62,625 nt of DNA from Agathobaculum desmolans ATCC 43058 (GCF_000701665.1 NZ_JNJN01000010.1:1-62625), one strand, 5' to 3'; shown: positions 30,761 through 40,014, numbered from the stretch's first letter. The notes: generated by a model not told the origin, from the sequence alone. Translations and numbers: made by a program.

Positions 30761-31681
30761 ATGAAAAAGCCGGTATTGCTGATTATGGCGGCGGGCATGG
30801 GTTCGCGTTACGGCGGGCTTAAGCAGATCGACCCGGTTGGCCCTGCGGGGCAGATCATTTTGGATTATTCGGTGTATGACGCACACCGCGCAGGCTTCGA
30901 ACGGGTGGTGTTTATCATCCGCCCTGAATTGCAGGAGGCATTCGAGCAGGCGATCGGCCGCAAGGCGCGCCGCCTGATGCAGGTGGACTATGTCTACCAG
31001 ACGCTGGATCGTCTTCCTGCCGGTCTGTGCGCGCCGGAAGGGAGGGAAAAGCCGCTCGGTACGGCACACGCCGTATGGTGTGCCCGTGAGCTGGCCGAGG
31101 GCTGCCCGGTTGCCGTGATCAATGCGGATGATTTTTACGGAGCGGACGCCTTCCGCCAGATGTACCGCTATCTGGCAGCGGCGCAGGATGACAGCAAATA
31201 CCGTTACTGCATGGTCGGCTATCAGGTGGAAAACACCCTGACGGAAAACGGCACGGTCTCGCGCGGTGTGTGCACGGTGGACGAAGCCGGGCTGCTGGAT
31301 CATATCATCGAGCGGACGGCGATCTCGCGCACGGCGGATGGGCGCATTGTTTACGCGGCGGACGGCGAGGTGCCTGCCGGTGAGATCCCCGCGGGTACGC
31401 CGGTATCGCTCAACCTGTGGGGCTTCACCCCGTCCTTCCTGCCTTCGCTGGAGGATGGCCTGCGCCGCTTTTTTGCCGAGCAGCTGCCGCACAACCCGCT
31501 GAAGGGGGAGTATTACCTTCCCTTTGCTGTGGATGAGCTGATCCGCGCCGGCCGCGCGACAGCGCAGGTGCTGACCACCACCGCCCGGTGGTTCGGCGTG
31601 ACCTACCGTGAGGATAAGCCTGCCGTCTGCGCCGCGATTGCGGAAATGACCGCGCGCGGCGAATACCCTGCGGATCTGTAA
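30761..31681 (+). CDS. Sugar nucleotidyltransferase-like protein
   Basis: 306 aa from ATG 30761. 'LLIMAAGMGSRYGGLKQIDP' is the N-terminal nucleotide-binding signature of NTP transferases (GxGxRxGxxKQ). 'VAVINADDFYGADAF' is the metal-binding aspartate region, and 'PLGTAHAVWCAREL' binds the base. It probably forms an NDP-sugar from a sugar phosphate. The substrate cannot be named. It is in an operon with the next gene. Confidence 0.82.
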   Translation: MKKPVLLIMAAGMGSRYGGLKQIDPVGPAGQIILDYSVYDAHRAGFERVVFIIRPELQEAFEQAIGRKARRLMQVDYVYQTLDRLPAGLCAPEGREKPLGTAHAVWCARELAEGCPVAVINADDFYGADAFRQMYRYLAAAQDDSKYRYCMVGYQVENTLTENGTVSRGVCTVDEAGLLDHIIERTAISRTADGRIVYAADGEVPAGEIPAGTPVSLNLWGFTPSFLPSLEDGLRRFFAEQLPHNPLKGEYYLPFAVDELIRAGRATAQVLTTTARWFGVTYREDKPAVCAAIAEMTARGEYPADL

Positions 31682-31691
31682 GGAGGGCGGC

Positions 31692-32201
31692 ATGGACTTT
31701 TCGACCGAATTTGTTGCTCTGCGCGACCGGATGCTTGCCGGACAGGACAAGGCCTTTGTCAGCAACCAGAATGCTGAGATTGCCGGGCGGGTCGCCGCCA
31801 TGCTGAGCACCTTCGACCTGAGCGCCGAGCGTAAGCTGTTCGGCCTGATGCCGACCGGCAACAGCGGCCACGCACATGAGTACCGTCTGCTGTTTGCCGT
31901 GCCCGCGCTGGACGAAGCGCTGCTGCAGGATTGGTGGCAGTATGCCCGGTCCGCCGAGCGGGAGCTGGTCCGCCCGGACCGCAACCACGATTTTTCGATC
32001 GTATCCCTTATATTGGCGGTAGGTGCGGTGGAGAAAAACGCGCTCAAATCGCTGAAAAAGCTGAATGCCGAGCGGGAATTCAAAAACGGGCAGAGCGGCT
32101 GGTCCTCCGTGCGGATGGCGGTGATCGACCTTTCCGCACACAAGGTGCACACCAACCGCATGGGAGACCCGCTGAAGAATATTTTGAACCCTTTTTTGTA
32201 A
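31692..32201 (+). CDS. Conserved protein of unknown function
   Basis: 169 aa, ten bases after the nucleotidyltransferase, with GGAGGGCGG upstream. Features include 'SNQNAEIAGRVAAMLSTFDL', 'GHAHEYRLLFAVPALDEALL' and 'NHDFSIVSLILAVGAVEKNA'. No signal or membrane segment. No domain recognised. It is probably co-transcribed and functionally linked with the upstream enzyme. Confidence 0.65.
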   Translation: MDFSTEFVALRDRMLAGQDKAFVSNQNAEIAGRVAAMLSTFDLSAERKLFGLMPTGNSGHAHEYRLLFAVPALDEALLQDWWQYARSAERELVRPDRNHDFSIVSLILAVGAVEKNALKSLKKLNAEREFKNGQSGWSSVRMAVIDLSAHKVHTNRMGDPLKNILNPFL

Positions 32202-32208
32202 AAAATGC

Positions 32209-32237
32209 TTGAAAAATCCCCCATATCATGATATGAT
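32209..32237 (+). promoter_or_regulatory. Promoter of secG
   Basis: TTGAAA (32209-32214), 17-base spacer, TATGAT (32232-32237), about 80 bases before secG. Confidence 0.7.
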
Positions 32238-32315
32238 ACCATGTACGCAATCCAGACGCGCATTTCTTCGGGCGCGATGACTGTGAGGAAAATTCAAGTG
32301 GAGGAATCGTAAATT

Positions 32316-32552
32316 ATGACTACCGCACAAAACGTACTTTCGATCGTAATGATCGTCGCCAGCCTGTTTCTGATCATTGTTGTGCTGCTGCAGAACGGTG
32401 CACAGCAGGGTCTGGGCGCTATTTCCGGCGGCGCAGAAACCTTTTTCGGCGCAGGCAAGGCCTCTGCGTCCGACCGTATCTTTGCCCGCCTGACCTCTGT
32501 GGTCGGTGTGATCTTCGTGATCGCGGCGATCGTGCTCAACCTGATCCACTGA
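32316..32552 (+). CDS. secG: Preprotein translocase subunit SecG
   Basis: 78 aa with two membrane helices. 'VVLLQNGAQQGLGAISGGAE' with 'TFFGAGKA' is the SecG signature loop. It supports SecYE/SecA translocation. GTGGAGG lies before the ATG. The next gene follows after one base. Confidence 0.95.
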   Translation: MTTAQNVLSIVMIVASLFLIIVVLLQNGAQQGLGAISGGAETFFGAGKASASDRIFARLTSVVGVIFVIAAIVLNLIH

Positions 32553-32553
32553 T

Positions 32554-32778
32554 ATGATTTGGCTGCAGCGCTTGCTGCTGGCAGCGTTTGTCCTGTTTGC
32601 AGGGCTTACCGTATTCCAGCAGATGCGGTACGGTATGATCTGCGGCCGTGCCGAGGGAGAAGATAAGCAGGCCGATCCCAAAGCCATTGCCTGCCGCCGC
32701 CGTGCAGTAGGCTGTGCCATTGCCGCCGGCGCCAGTCTGGTACTCAACATTCTGGTCGGTGCGATCGGCACGATATAA
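32554..32778 (+). CDS. Small membrane protein of unknown function
   Basis: 74 aa with two hydrophobic helices, 'LLLAAFVLFAGLTVF' and 'CAIAAGASLVLNILVGAI', joined by a charged loop 'GRAEGEDKQADPKAIACRRR'. It begins one base after the secG stop, so it is co-transcribed. No family recognised. Confidence 0.6.
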   Translation: MIWLQRLLLAAFVLFAGLTVFQQMRYGMICGRAEGEDKQADPKAIACRRRAVGCAIAAGASLVLNILVGAIGTI

Positions 32779-32830
32779 GCTGCCTGCCTTTACCCCCATA
32801 CAAAAGCAGGACAAATCCAAAGGAAACTGC

Positions 32831-32882
32831 ACCCCATTTATCGGACAGTATGACATGCTGTTTGATAAATGGGGTGTTTTGT
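32831..32882 (+). terminator. Terminator after secG, containing an IS-end-like sequence
   Basis: ACCCCATTTATC (32831-32842) pairs with GATAAATGGGGT (32864-32875), then TTTTGTT. The stem and loop overlap 32825-32855, which resembles the insertion-sequence end seen at the left edge (AACTGC, CCCC, CGGACAGT, GACA in the same order). Confidence 0.75.
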
Positions 32883-32966
32883 TCTGTGAAAGGGAGGCCG
32901 GACCGGCCGTCTTTTGCTTTACAGGTGCGCTGACCATCCAATCTATGACAGGGGCGAAAAGCGATA

Positions 32967-32995
32967 TTGCAAAAAAAGGGGCTATATGGTAGAAT
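32967..32995 (+). promoter_or_regulatory. Promoter of the FG-GAP lipoprotein / dlt operon
   Basis: TTGCAA (32967-32972), 17-base spacer, TAGAAT (32990-32995), 49 bases before the TTG start. Confidence 0.65.
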
Positions 32996-33043
32996 ATAAG
33001 AATTGAAAAGCTGGAAAATCCGCTTTTGGAAGGGGTGCGATCG

Positions 33044-36000
33044 TTGAAAAAGTTCCTTTCCCTCGCTGTGTGCTGCGCCATGCTGCTGGGGCTGTTTACC
33101 GGCTGCGCCGGCAGCGGGAAACCAAATGAATTGTCCGCAGCGGTGCTGTCATCCGATGCGTTGGATGCCGTGCAGGACGGGCTGCGGGTGGCCGTGCTGT
33201 ATGACGGCAGCAGCGGTGATGCCACATGGGAGGATCTGTATTCGCGTCTGTGCCAGCCGCTGCTGCTGGGTATGGAAGCGGAGGCGGTGGATGTTTCGCA
33301 GGCGTATTCGCTTGCGGCGTATGACTTGCTGTATCCGGATGAAACCATCATGACAGCGGACGGCGCTGATGCCCTGCGGGAAGAGATCTGTGCGTTTGTC
33401 GAAAAAGGCGGCGGCGTTTATCTGACAAACGGCTTTTATTCGTTTTTTGACCGGAAATTTTTGGGCGCCCGGAAGTTTACACCCCTCAAATCCTATCCGT
33501 ATGAGATGACCTATCCCGCGGTGAACGGCGACCTGCAAAAAATGCAGACGGTCACGCAGGATTTTTACACCCTGTACCGTGCGTATGATGATTTTGCTGC
33601 GCTGGAAGGATTAGACTGCGGCGTTGGCATGAAGCCGTCCACTGCGGTGACGCTGTGCGCGAGCGATGGACTGACGCTTTCTGCGGTTAATGAGTACGGC
33701 GAAGGCTATGTTTTCTGGGCATCCGGTCTGCTGCCCAATCCGTATTGCATCAGCGGAACCATGCTGGAGCAGCGCGGGGAGGAGCAGCGCTATCTGTCCG
33801 ACACGGCGATGAGCGCCGCGCGCCTGTTGGAAAGCGCGTTTGCTGCGTTCTGGCAGGAGCGCACAGCCGGTTTTTCCGCGTGGAAGATTTTTGGCTCGTT
33901 CGGTACGCCGGCGATGAGCTGGGAGCTGCATTTTGAAGAGCTGGGCGGCTTTGCCGATGGCTCGGGGGTTGCGTTTGCAGAGCTTTGCCGCAAATATGCA
34001 CAGATCCCCTCCTATACCACGGTGCGCAACAGCTATACATGGTTTGCGCGGAATGAAACCGTGTCCAGCCTGCTTGGGCAAAGCGCGGATACCCTCTCAT
34101 TTGCGATGGATCTGTATGAAAATGCCTATTCCTCGGGCGCGCATGTTGCCGCAGGCGGGGAGTGGCTCTCTCTGGCGATGATCGAAGAGGGCGGCAGCTA
34201 TTTTAAGGACTATCCCGAATATGATTTGCGGGCGTATCCGGCGGTGTGTGATCTGGACGGGGACGGCACGCTTGACCTGCTGTGCGGCTCGTCGGACGGG
34301 CTGCTGTATTTCTGCCGCGGAAAGGGCTATGACGGCCGCATGGTGACCGAGGCCCCGGTGCTGCTGACCGATCAGAGCGGCGCGCAGCTTTCGGTTGGCG
34401 GCTATTCCGCCCCGACAACCGGGGACTGGGACGGCGATGGAATAACAGATATCCTTTGCGGTGCGGCGGATGGTAAAGTGTACCTGTTCCGTGGGCTGGG
34501 CGGTCTGCGTTATGCGGCGGCGGGCGCGGTGGCAGATACCGGTCTGGCATCGCAGGCGCTGCCCGATTGGAACGACCTGAACGGCGACGGATACGCCGAT
34601 TTGATCTGCGGCTCTAACGCCGGCAAGCTGCTGGTGCAGTACGGCACAGCGCAGGGACTGGCGGGATCGGGTTTTCAGCCGGTCGCAGTGTCGGGCGTGG
34701 ACGGAAACTGGCTGGCGCCGCGTGTGTATGATGCGGATGGTGACGGCACCGCCGACCTGCTGCTCGGCACGTTTGACGGGTATGTTGCTATCCTGCACGG
34801 GGATGGAAACGGGGCCTTTGCCCCGGCTGCATTTGTCGATCTGGAGGAGCAGAACTACAAGGGGAACCACCACGCCAAATTTGGCAACAACTGCGTTCCC
34901 GTGATGGCAGATTTGAACGGCGACGGCTGTGACGATCTGCTCTGCGGCAGCCTGGAGTACGGCTTGGCGTATCCGATCGACAGCCCGTACTTCCCCTATC
35001 GGGAAGAACTGGCGGCGCAGCTTTCCTATTTTATTAACAACCAGATGTATGTGGGGATGCACTACTATACGTCTGCCTATTCCTCGGCAGAGCGTGAAGC
35101 GTATGAGCTGCAGGCGCATCTGGATGCGCTGGAGTCCTACGGCATGCCGACCGACCGGATCGGCGCGACCCAGCACACCTGGTTTACCAGCAGCCTGAGC
35201 CCTTCGCAGTCCTTCCTTTCCCAGTGGGATGCCGGGCTGCTGTGGAACACCGGCTATGCGGCGCCGAACGATCCGTATCCGTATCCGCAGAACAATGCGC
35301 ACAGTGTGATCAGTATGCCGTTTTTTGTAACGCGGAACGGGGAGCGGACGATCCTGTTGCAGAACTGCGCTTCGCTGCTGTATGCGGAGGAGAGCTGGCC
35401 GGATATGTCCGCGCGTTACGGAATGCCGATGTGCGTGTATTACCACTGTGATTTCACGGCGGAAGACAGCGCGGCTTCGGAGGACAAGATCCGGCAGGTG
35501 CAGGCGTTCCGCGAAAAATACGGCTACAATTTTGTAATGGAAAACCAGTTGGCTTCTGCGGTGGCGGCGGCGATCAATCTCGATTTTTCTGTGGAGCGCA
35601 ATGGGACAGGCGGCTTTGACCTGATGCTGCGCGGCGCAGGGGAGGAGACGGATTTTCCGCTGTATGACGCAGCGTATCAGAATGCCTGCGGCGTGCGTCT
35701 GTGCTTCGGGGAAGCAATGCGCGGCCGCGCGATCCGCACGGATGCCGACGTCTGGTACTGGGATGGTGACGACCTGTGCATCGGTCTGAACCGTCCGGTA
35801 CGGGTATATGAGACGGAGGAGGCTGCGGAAGGGGATGATCCGGCGCATCTGACGCTCGTCAACCTGCCGGCGGAGATCACCGCGGCAGAAGGGCAGGTGG
35901 AGGTCGCCTTTGCGGCGGGCGGCTATATGGAGGCGGAAACCAGTGTGCCGGCAGCGACGGCATCTGCGGGCTGGGAGACCCGGCCGGGCGTAAACGGCGG

Positions 36001-36058
36001 CACACGGTTTATCAAATACGGAGCGGCGGATACGCTCGTGATCGAATATGGAGAGTGA
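33044..36058 (+). CDS. Large extracellular lipoprotein with FG-GAP/VCBS repeats, first gene of a dlt operon
   Basis: About 1004 aa from TTG 33044 (AAGGGG nine bases upstream; the TTG at 33026 is less well placed). Signal peptide with lipobox 'LLGLFTGC'. Residues 45-300 include 'VEKGGGVYLTNGFYSFF', like a GATase-type Rossmann fold. Residues 385-640 contain at least five calcium-type FG-GAP repeats ('DLDGDGTLDLLCG', 'DWDGDGITDILCG', 'DLNGDGYADLICG', 'DADGDGTADLLLG', 'DLNGDGCDDLLCG'), a beta propeller. The C-terminal 350 residues ('YGMPMCVYYHCDFTAEDSA') may be a deacetylase-like barrel; weak. Four bases separate it from dltA. Confidence 0.8.
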   Translation: MKKFLSLAVCCAMLLGLFTGCAGSGKPNELSAAVLSSDALDAVQDGLRVAVLYDGSSGDATWEDLYSRLCQPLLLGMEAEAVDVSQAYSLAAYDLLYPDETIMTADGADALREEICAFVEKGGGVYLTNGFYSFFDRKFLGARKFTPLKSYPYEMTYPAVNGDLQKMQTVTQDFYTLYRAYDDFAALEGLDCGVGMKPSTAVTLCASDGLTLSAVNEYGEGYVFWASGLLPNPYCISGTMLEQRGEEQRYLSDTAMSAARLLESAFAAFWQERTAGFSAWKIFGSFGTPAMSWELHFEELGGFADGSGVAFAELCRKYAQIPSYTTVRNSYTWFARNETVSSLLGQSADTLSFAMDLYENAYSSGAHVAAGGEWLSLAMIEEGGSYFKDYPEYDLRAYPAVCDLDGDGTLDLLCGSSDGLLYFCRGKGYDGRMVTEAPVLLTDQSGAQLSVGGYSAPTTGDWDGDGITDILCGAADGKVYLFRGLGGLRYAAAGAVADTGLASQALPDWNDLNGDGYADLICGSNAGKLLVQYGTAQGLAGSGFQPVAVSGVDGNWLAPRVYDADGDGTADLLLGTFDGYVAILHGDGNGAFAPAAFVDLEEQNYKGNHHAKFGNNCVPVMADLNGDGCDDLLCGSLEYGLAYPIDSPYFPYREELAAQLSYFINNQMYVGMHYYTSAYSSAEREAYELQAHLDALESYGMPTDRIGATQHTWFTSSLSPSQSFLSQWDAGLLWNTGYAAPNDPYPYPQNNAHSVISMPFFVTRNGERTILLQNCASLLYAEESWPDMSARYGMPMCVYYHCDFTAEDSAASEDKIRQVQAFREKYGYNFVMENQLASAVAAAINLDFSVERNGTGGFDLMLRGAGEETDFPLYDAAYQNACGVRLCFGEAMRGRAIRTDADVWYWDGDDLCIGLNRPVRVYETEEAAEGDDPAHLTLVNLPAEITAAEGQVEVAFAAGGYMEAETSVPAATASAGWETRPGVNGGTRFIKYGAADTLVIEYGE

Positions 36059-36062
36059 GAAC

Positions 36063-37580
36063 ATGAATTCAGTTGTTTGCCTGCTCGAGCGGGCAGCTGC
36101 CCGCTGGCCGGAGCGCATTGCGGTGACCGATGAGCAGGAAAGCCTGACCTACCGTGAGCTGCGCACAGCAGCCCGCCGTGCGGCAAGCGGCCTGCTGCAG
36201 GCGGCGGACAGTACCGCCCCGGTGATGGTGTATCTGCCCAAAAGTGTGCAGATGCTGATCGGCTTTCATGCGGCGATGTATGCCGGACGTCCCTACGTGC
36301 CGACCGATGCCGCAGCACCGGCGCAGCGTCTGAGCCGGATCCTGTCCAACCTGCAGCCCTCGGCGATTTTGACAAACCGTCGTCTGGCAGAGGGGCTGCA
36401 GGCGGTGGATCTGGGCGGTGTACCCGTTATGTATGTGGAGGATCTGGTGCAGGGCGCGGAGGATGCGGCTGCGGTGGATGCCGCAGTTGCCCGTGTGACG
36501 GATGCAGACCCGGTTTATGTGATGTATACGTCAGGCTCCACAGGCGAGCCGAAGGGGGTGACGATCCCGCACCGCGGGGTGCTGCTGTTTGCCCGTTGGG
36601 CAGAGAAAACCTTCGGCTGGACCTGCGAGACCGTGATCGCCAATCAGGCGCCGCTGTATTTTGATGTTTCGGTTATGGATGTGTACGGTGCGATCCGCTG
36701 CGGCGGCAAGCTGATCCTGACGCCCGAGGTGCTGTTCCGTTTCCCGAACAAGCTGCCTGAATTCCTGCGGGAAAATGCGGTCACGTCGATCTACTGGGTG
36801 CCGACCGTCATGATCAACATTGCCAATTCCGGCGCGCTGGACGATGTAGAGCTGCCCGCGCTGCAAAGCATTGCGTTTGCCGGCGAAGTGATGCCCAACT
36901 TACAGCTGAATGTATGGCGGCGTGCGCTGCCCGGGCGTATTTTCGCCAATCTGTACGGCCCGACGGAAACCGATGTTTGTACGGCGTATGTGGTAGACCG
37001 TGCCTTTGCCGACGGGGAGGCGCTGCCCATCGGCAGGCCGCTGCCCAATATGAAGGTGCTGCTGCTCGGCGAGGACGGCGCGCCGGTCAAAACCGGCGAG
37101 ACCGGCGAGATCTGTGTAGCCGGTTCGGGCGTCAACATCGGCTACTGGAACCGCCCGGATCTGACCGAACGGGCCTTCACCGCCGACCCGCGGAACACGG
37201 CATGGCAGGAGCGGTTTTACCGCACGGGCGATCTGGGCTGGTACAATGCGCATGGTGAGCTGATGTTTGCCGGACGGCGGGACGGTCAGATCAAGCTGCG
37301 CGGCAACCGGATCGAGCTGGGCGAGGTGGAGAACGCAGGACGTCTGCTGCCCGGTGCGGAAAATGTATGCGCCCTGTTTGACCGCACACGGCAGGAGATC
37401 GTTTTGTTTGTGGAAACCGCGCAGAAGGAGATCCCGCTGCGTATTGCCCGGCGGGAGATGCGCGGCACACTGCCGGCTTATATGATGCCGGGGCGCATCG
37501 TCTGCATGGAGCAGCTGCCGCACAATGCAAACGATAAGATCGACCGTGTGCGGCTGACAAAATGGATGGAGGAAAACTGA
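36063..37580 (+). CDS. dltA: D-alanine--carrier protein ligase (DltA-like adenylating enzyme)
   Basis: 505 aa from ATG 36063 (GGAG nine bases upstream). Adenylation-domain motifs in order: 'VYVMYTSGSTGEPKGV' (A3), 'NLYGPTETDVCTAYV' (A5), 'GEICVAGSGVNIGYWNRPDL' (A6), 'RFYRTGDLGWYNAHGEL' (A7), 'GQIKLRGNRIELGEVE' (A8), 'NANDKIDR' with the catalytic lysine (A10). With a carrier protein, MBOAT and DltD-like gene next, D-alanine activation for teichoic acid is the best reading. A related amino acid is possible. Confidence 0.9.
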   Translation: MNSVVCLLERAAARWPERIAVTDEQESLTYRELRTAARRAASGLLQAADSTAPVMVYLPKSVQMLIGFHAAMYAGRPYVPTDAAAPAQRLSRILSNLQPSAILTNRRLAEGLQAVDLGGVPVMYVEDLVQGAEDAAAVDAAVARVTDADPVYVMYTSGSTGEPKGVTIPHRGVLLFARWAEKTFGWTCETVIANQAPLYFDVSVMDVYGAIRCGGKLILTPEVLFRFPNKLPEFLRENAVTSIYWVPTVMINIANSGALDDVELPALQSIAFAGEVMPNLQLNVWRRALPGRIFANLYGPTETDVCTAYVVDRAFADGEALPIGRPLPNMKVLLLGEDGAPVKTGETGEICVAGSGVNIGYWNRPDLTERAFTADPRNTAWQERFYRTGDLGWYNAHGELMFAGRRDGQIKLRGNRIELGEVENAGRLLPGAENVCALFDRTRQEIVLFVETAQKEIPLRIARREMRGTLPAYMMPGRIVCMEQLPHNANDKIDRVRLTKWMEEN

Positions 37581-37581
37581 A

Positions 37582-37833
37582 ATGGAAGAAATCATTGCAA
37601 AATTGGAAGCGTTTATCCGGGAGCTTTGCGAAGCGGAGGATGATCCGGAATTCGGGCTGGATATCAACCTGTTTGATACGGGCTTTCTGGATTCGGTCGG
37701 CGCGATGGATGTGATCGTGTTTGCGGAAGAGACCTTCGGTGTGTCCATCAGCCAGCGCGACCTGACGCTGTATCCGATGAATACCGTTCATGAAATTGCC
37801 GAGGTAGTAGGCATCAAGAAGGGGCTTTGCTAA
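37582..37833 (+). CDS. dltC: D-alanyl carrier protein (DltC-like)
   Basis: 83 aa acyl-carrier fold. The phosphopantetheine serine is in 'GFLDSVGAMDVIVFAEE'. It receives the activated amino acid from the ligase and passes it to the membrane acyltransferase. It starts one base after dltA and ends directly against dltB. Confidence 0.9.
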   Translation: MEEIIAKLEAFIRELCEAEDDPEFGLDINLFDTGFLDSVGAMDVIVFAEETFGVSISQRDLTLYPMNTVHEIAEVVGIKKGLC

Positions 37834-38985
37834 ATGTGGTTCCTTGAAGCGGATATTGCGCTGCGGCTGTTGGGCGGCTGCCTGCTGTGGGCGGTGCTCA
37901 GTATGCTGGCCCGCAAGCTATGGTCGCAGGCAAGCCTCAACCGGTTTCTGGTCATTCTGGATCTGGCGCTGATTGCATATGTGTCCGAATGGCTGGCGGT
38001 ATTTTACGCTGTGTATACCGTGGTGACCTATGGCATCGCGCATTTGGCGGGGCGCGGCGGATCGGATACCGTGCGCCGGGTTCGGTTTGTGCTGTGCTGC
38101 CTGCTGTGCGCCGTCCCCTTTTTCTATCTGCGGCTGCTCGACCTGTTCCCCGAGCTGCCCCTGCTGTTTGCCCTGACCGGTCTGGCCTACAATATGCTCA
38201 AGGCGGTCGATGCGGTTTACTATGTGTATTACACGGGGGAACGGCTGGACTTTTTGCACTACGCCAACTATATGCTGTTTTTCCCGGTGCTGACGGCAGG
38301 GCCGATCCTGCGCTACCGCGATTTTTCCCGCAGCCTTGCCCGGCCGGAGTCGGTGAACGGCGAAAGCCTGACGCGCGACTGCAAGCGGCTGATCCGCGGG
38401 TATTTCAAAAAGGTCGTGCTGCTGGTGCTGGTCGGCGCGGTGCTGTCGCGGCTGGCAGCGCTTGACCCGCGTCCGTGGATTTCGCTGGCGGCTTGTCTGG
38501 TCAGCTATCTGCTGCTGTGGCTGGATATGTCCGGCTATGCGGATATTGCAATCGCAATGGGCGGCTTCCTCGGCCTGAAGGTGCCGGAGAACTTCAAAAG
38601 CCCGCTGAAGGCAGCTTCGTTTACGCAGTTCTGGCGCAACTGGCATGTGTCGCTGACCGACTGGATCCGCGAGCACATTTTTGTGGTGCTCAACGGAAAA
38701 CGGCTGAACCGCTTTCAGGGCGCGTTCATGGGCTTCGGCACGATGATGGTTATGGGGCTGTGGCACGGCTTTTCGCTCACCTTTGTGCTGGACGGCCTGA
38801 TGAACGGCAGCCTGCTGGCTATCGAGCATCTGCTCGGCATTACAACGGTAAAGCGCGGCGCAAACCGCTATTATGTGTGGTTCCGCCGCTGCATCGTGAC
38901 CGTGGTGTTCGCGTTTACAACGATTTTTTACACGCTCGATCAGGCGCAGCTTGCGGCTGTCCTGCGCGGCTTCGTAACCATTTGA
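37834..38985 (+). CDS. dltB: MBOAT-family D-alanyl transfer protein (DltB-like)
   Basis: 383 aa, about ten membrane helices. MBOAT signature: 'FWRNWHVSLTDWIREHIFVV' followed by 'MGLWHGFSLTFVLDGLMNGS', with the conserved histidine in 'LWHG'. It moves the D-alanyl group from the carrier across the membrane towards teichoic acid. The start codon directly follows the dltC stop. Confidence 0.93.
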   Translation: MWFLEADIALRLLGGCLLWAVLSMLARKLWSQASLNRFLVILDLALIAYVSEWLAVFYAVYTVVTYGIAHLAGRGGSDTVRRVRFVLCCLLCAVPFFYLRLLDLFPELPLLFALTGLAYNMLKAVDAVYYVYYTGERLDFLHYANYMLFFPVLTAGPILRYRDFSRSLARPESVNGESLTRDCKRLIRGYFKKVVLLVLVGAVLSRLAALDPRPWISLAACLVSYLLLWLDMSGYADIAIAMGGFLGLKVPENFKSPLKAASFTQFWRNWHVSLTDWIREHIFVVLNGKRLNRFQGAFMGFGTMMVMGLWHGFSLTFVLDGLMNGSLLAIEHLLGITTVKRGANRYYVWFRRCIVTVVFAFTTIFYTLDQAQLAAVLRGFVTI

Positions 38986-38998
38986 GAGGGGGCGCAGC

Positions 38999-39883
38999 AT
39001 GAGGTTTACTCGTTTTTTGAAGCACGGCGGCTGGATCGCAGCGGTGCTGATCGTTGCGCTGCTGGCGGACTGCGGGCTTGCGGCTTCGGGCTTTATTCCG
39101 GAAAGCGGCCTGTTCCGTCTGAATGATTTTGAGATCACCCGGCACGATCATCCTGAGGAGGTATGGGATCGGGTCATCTTCGGTTCCTCCGAGCTGGTTT
39201 CTGCCTATCGGGAGGATCTGACACAGGCGGATTATGTCAATCTCGGCATGGATTACGGTACGGTGCGCGATTTGGTAGAGATGCTGGAGGGCGGACATAT
39301 CAAGGTCGGTTCCGAGCTGGTGCTGGCGCTCAACTGGGGCGCGATGTATGATGAGATGGATACCAACCCGACCTATCCGTGGCACCGAAAATGGTATCAG
39401 CCGTATGTATATTTTCAGCGCGACCGTCTGCAGGCTTTTGTGATGGACAATGTCAACGCGCTGCTGGGCAGCGGTGATTTCCGCACGGCGGATACCGCGC
39501 AGCACAAGATTTTTTACTACGGCAATATGACGCAGGCCGAGCTGGAGGAACGCGTGGAGCGGTTGCATGGGCTGTATTTCAACGGCGGGATGGAGCTGTA
39601 CGCGGATAACCTTGCGGCGCTTGACGAGGTATTTGCGTACTGTGCGGAAAACGGCATCCGGGTGCGTGCACTGTGGCTGCCGGAAAATCCGCTGGTTGCG
39701 CTGGAGCCGCTTGATGTGGAGCTGCGCGAGCAGTGCCGCGCAGCCAGTGAAGCCGCGGGCGTGACGTTTTACGATATGACGGATGCGTTGGACGCGAAAT
39801 GTTTTCATGATACCGGGCATTTGGATTATGACTATGGCGCGGTGGTGTTCACGGAGGTGCTGGATCAATGGCTTCTTTCCTGA
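38999..39883 (+). CDS. dltD: DltD-like SGNH hydrolase-type protein
   Basis: 294 aa, shorter than classical DltD (about 420). One N-terminal membrane helix ('WIAAVLIVALLADCGLAASG'), then an extracellular domain with 'VIFGSSELVSAYR' (nucleophile serine) and near the end 'FHDTGHLDYDYG' (catalytic D and H). DltD completes D-alanine transfer to lipoteichoic acid. The next short gene overlaps its end by 16 bases. Confidence 0.82.
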   Translation: MRFTRFLKHGGWIAAVLIVALLADCGLAASGFIPESGLFRLNDFEITRHDHPEEVWDRVIFGSSELVSAYREDLTQADYVNLGMDYGTVRDLVEMLEGGHIKVGSELVLALNWGAMYDEMDTNPTYPWHRKWYQPYVYFQRDRLQAFVMDNVNALLGSGDFRTADTAQHKIFYYGNMTQAELEERVERLHGLYFNGGMELYADNLAALDEVFAYCAENGIRVRALWLPENPLVALEPLDVELREQCRAASEAAGVTFYDMTDALDAKCFHDTGHLDYDYGAVVFTEVLDQWLLS

Positions 39884-40014
39884 AAAAATGGCTGGAAGAG
39901 CAAAAGTCCCGTCCTTACTGGATGGTGCTCAGCATATTCGGCTATGCGCTGATGCTGCTGGCGGTTTTGGCCTTTTTCTCCGGGCACGGCGCGTTTATCT
40001 ACGAAGGGTTCTGA
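39868..40014 (+). CDS. dltX: DltX-like small membrane protein
   Basis: 48 aa: a charged N-terminus, one membrane helix ('WMVLSIFGYALMLLAVLAFF') and the C-terminus 'GAFIYEGF'. DltX proteins of other Firmicutes are of this size and end in a conserved extracellular F-I-Y-x-x-F motif that takes part in the acyl relay. Usually dltX precedes dltA; here it closes the operon, overlapping dltD. GGAGGTGC lies nine bases before the ATG. Confidence 0.78.
   Translation: MASFLKKWLEEQKSRPYWMVLSIFGYALMLLAVLAFFSGHGAFIYEGF

Noticed and set aside
34097-36118. 673-codon bottom-strand frame opposite the FG-GAP lipoprotein
   Set aside because: Arginine- and histidine-rich, low-information translation, antisense to a gene with clear repeats and lipobox.
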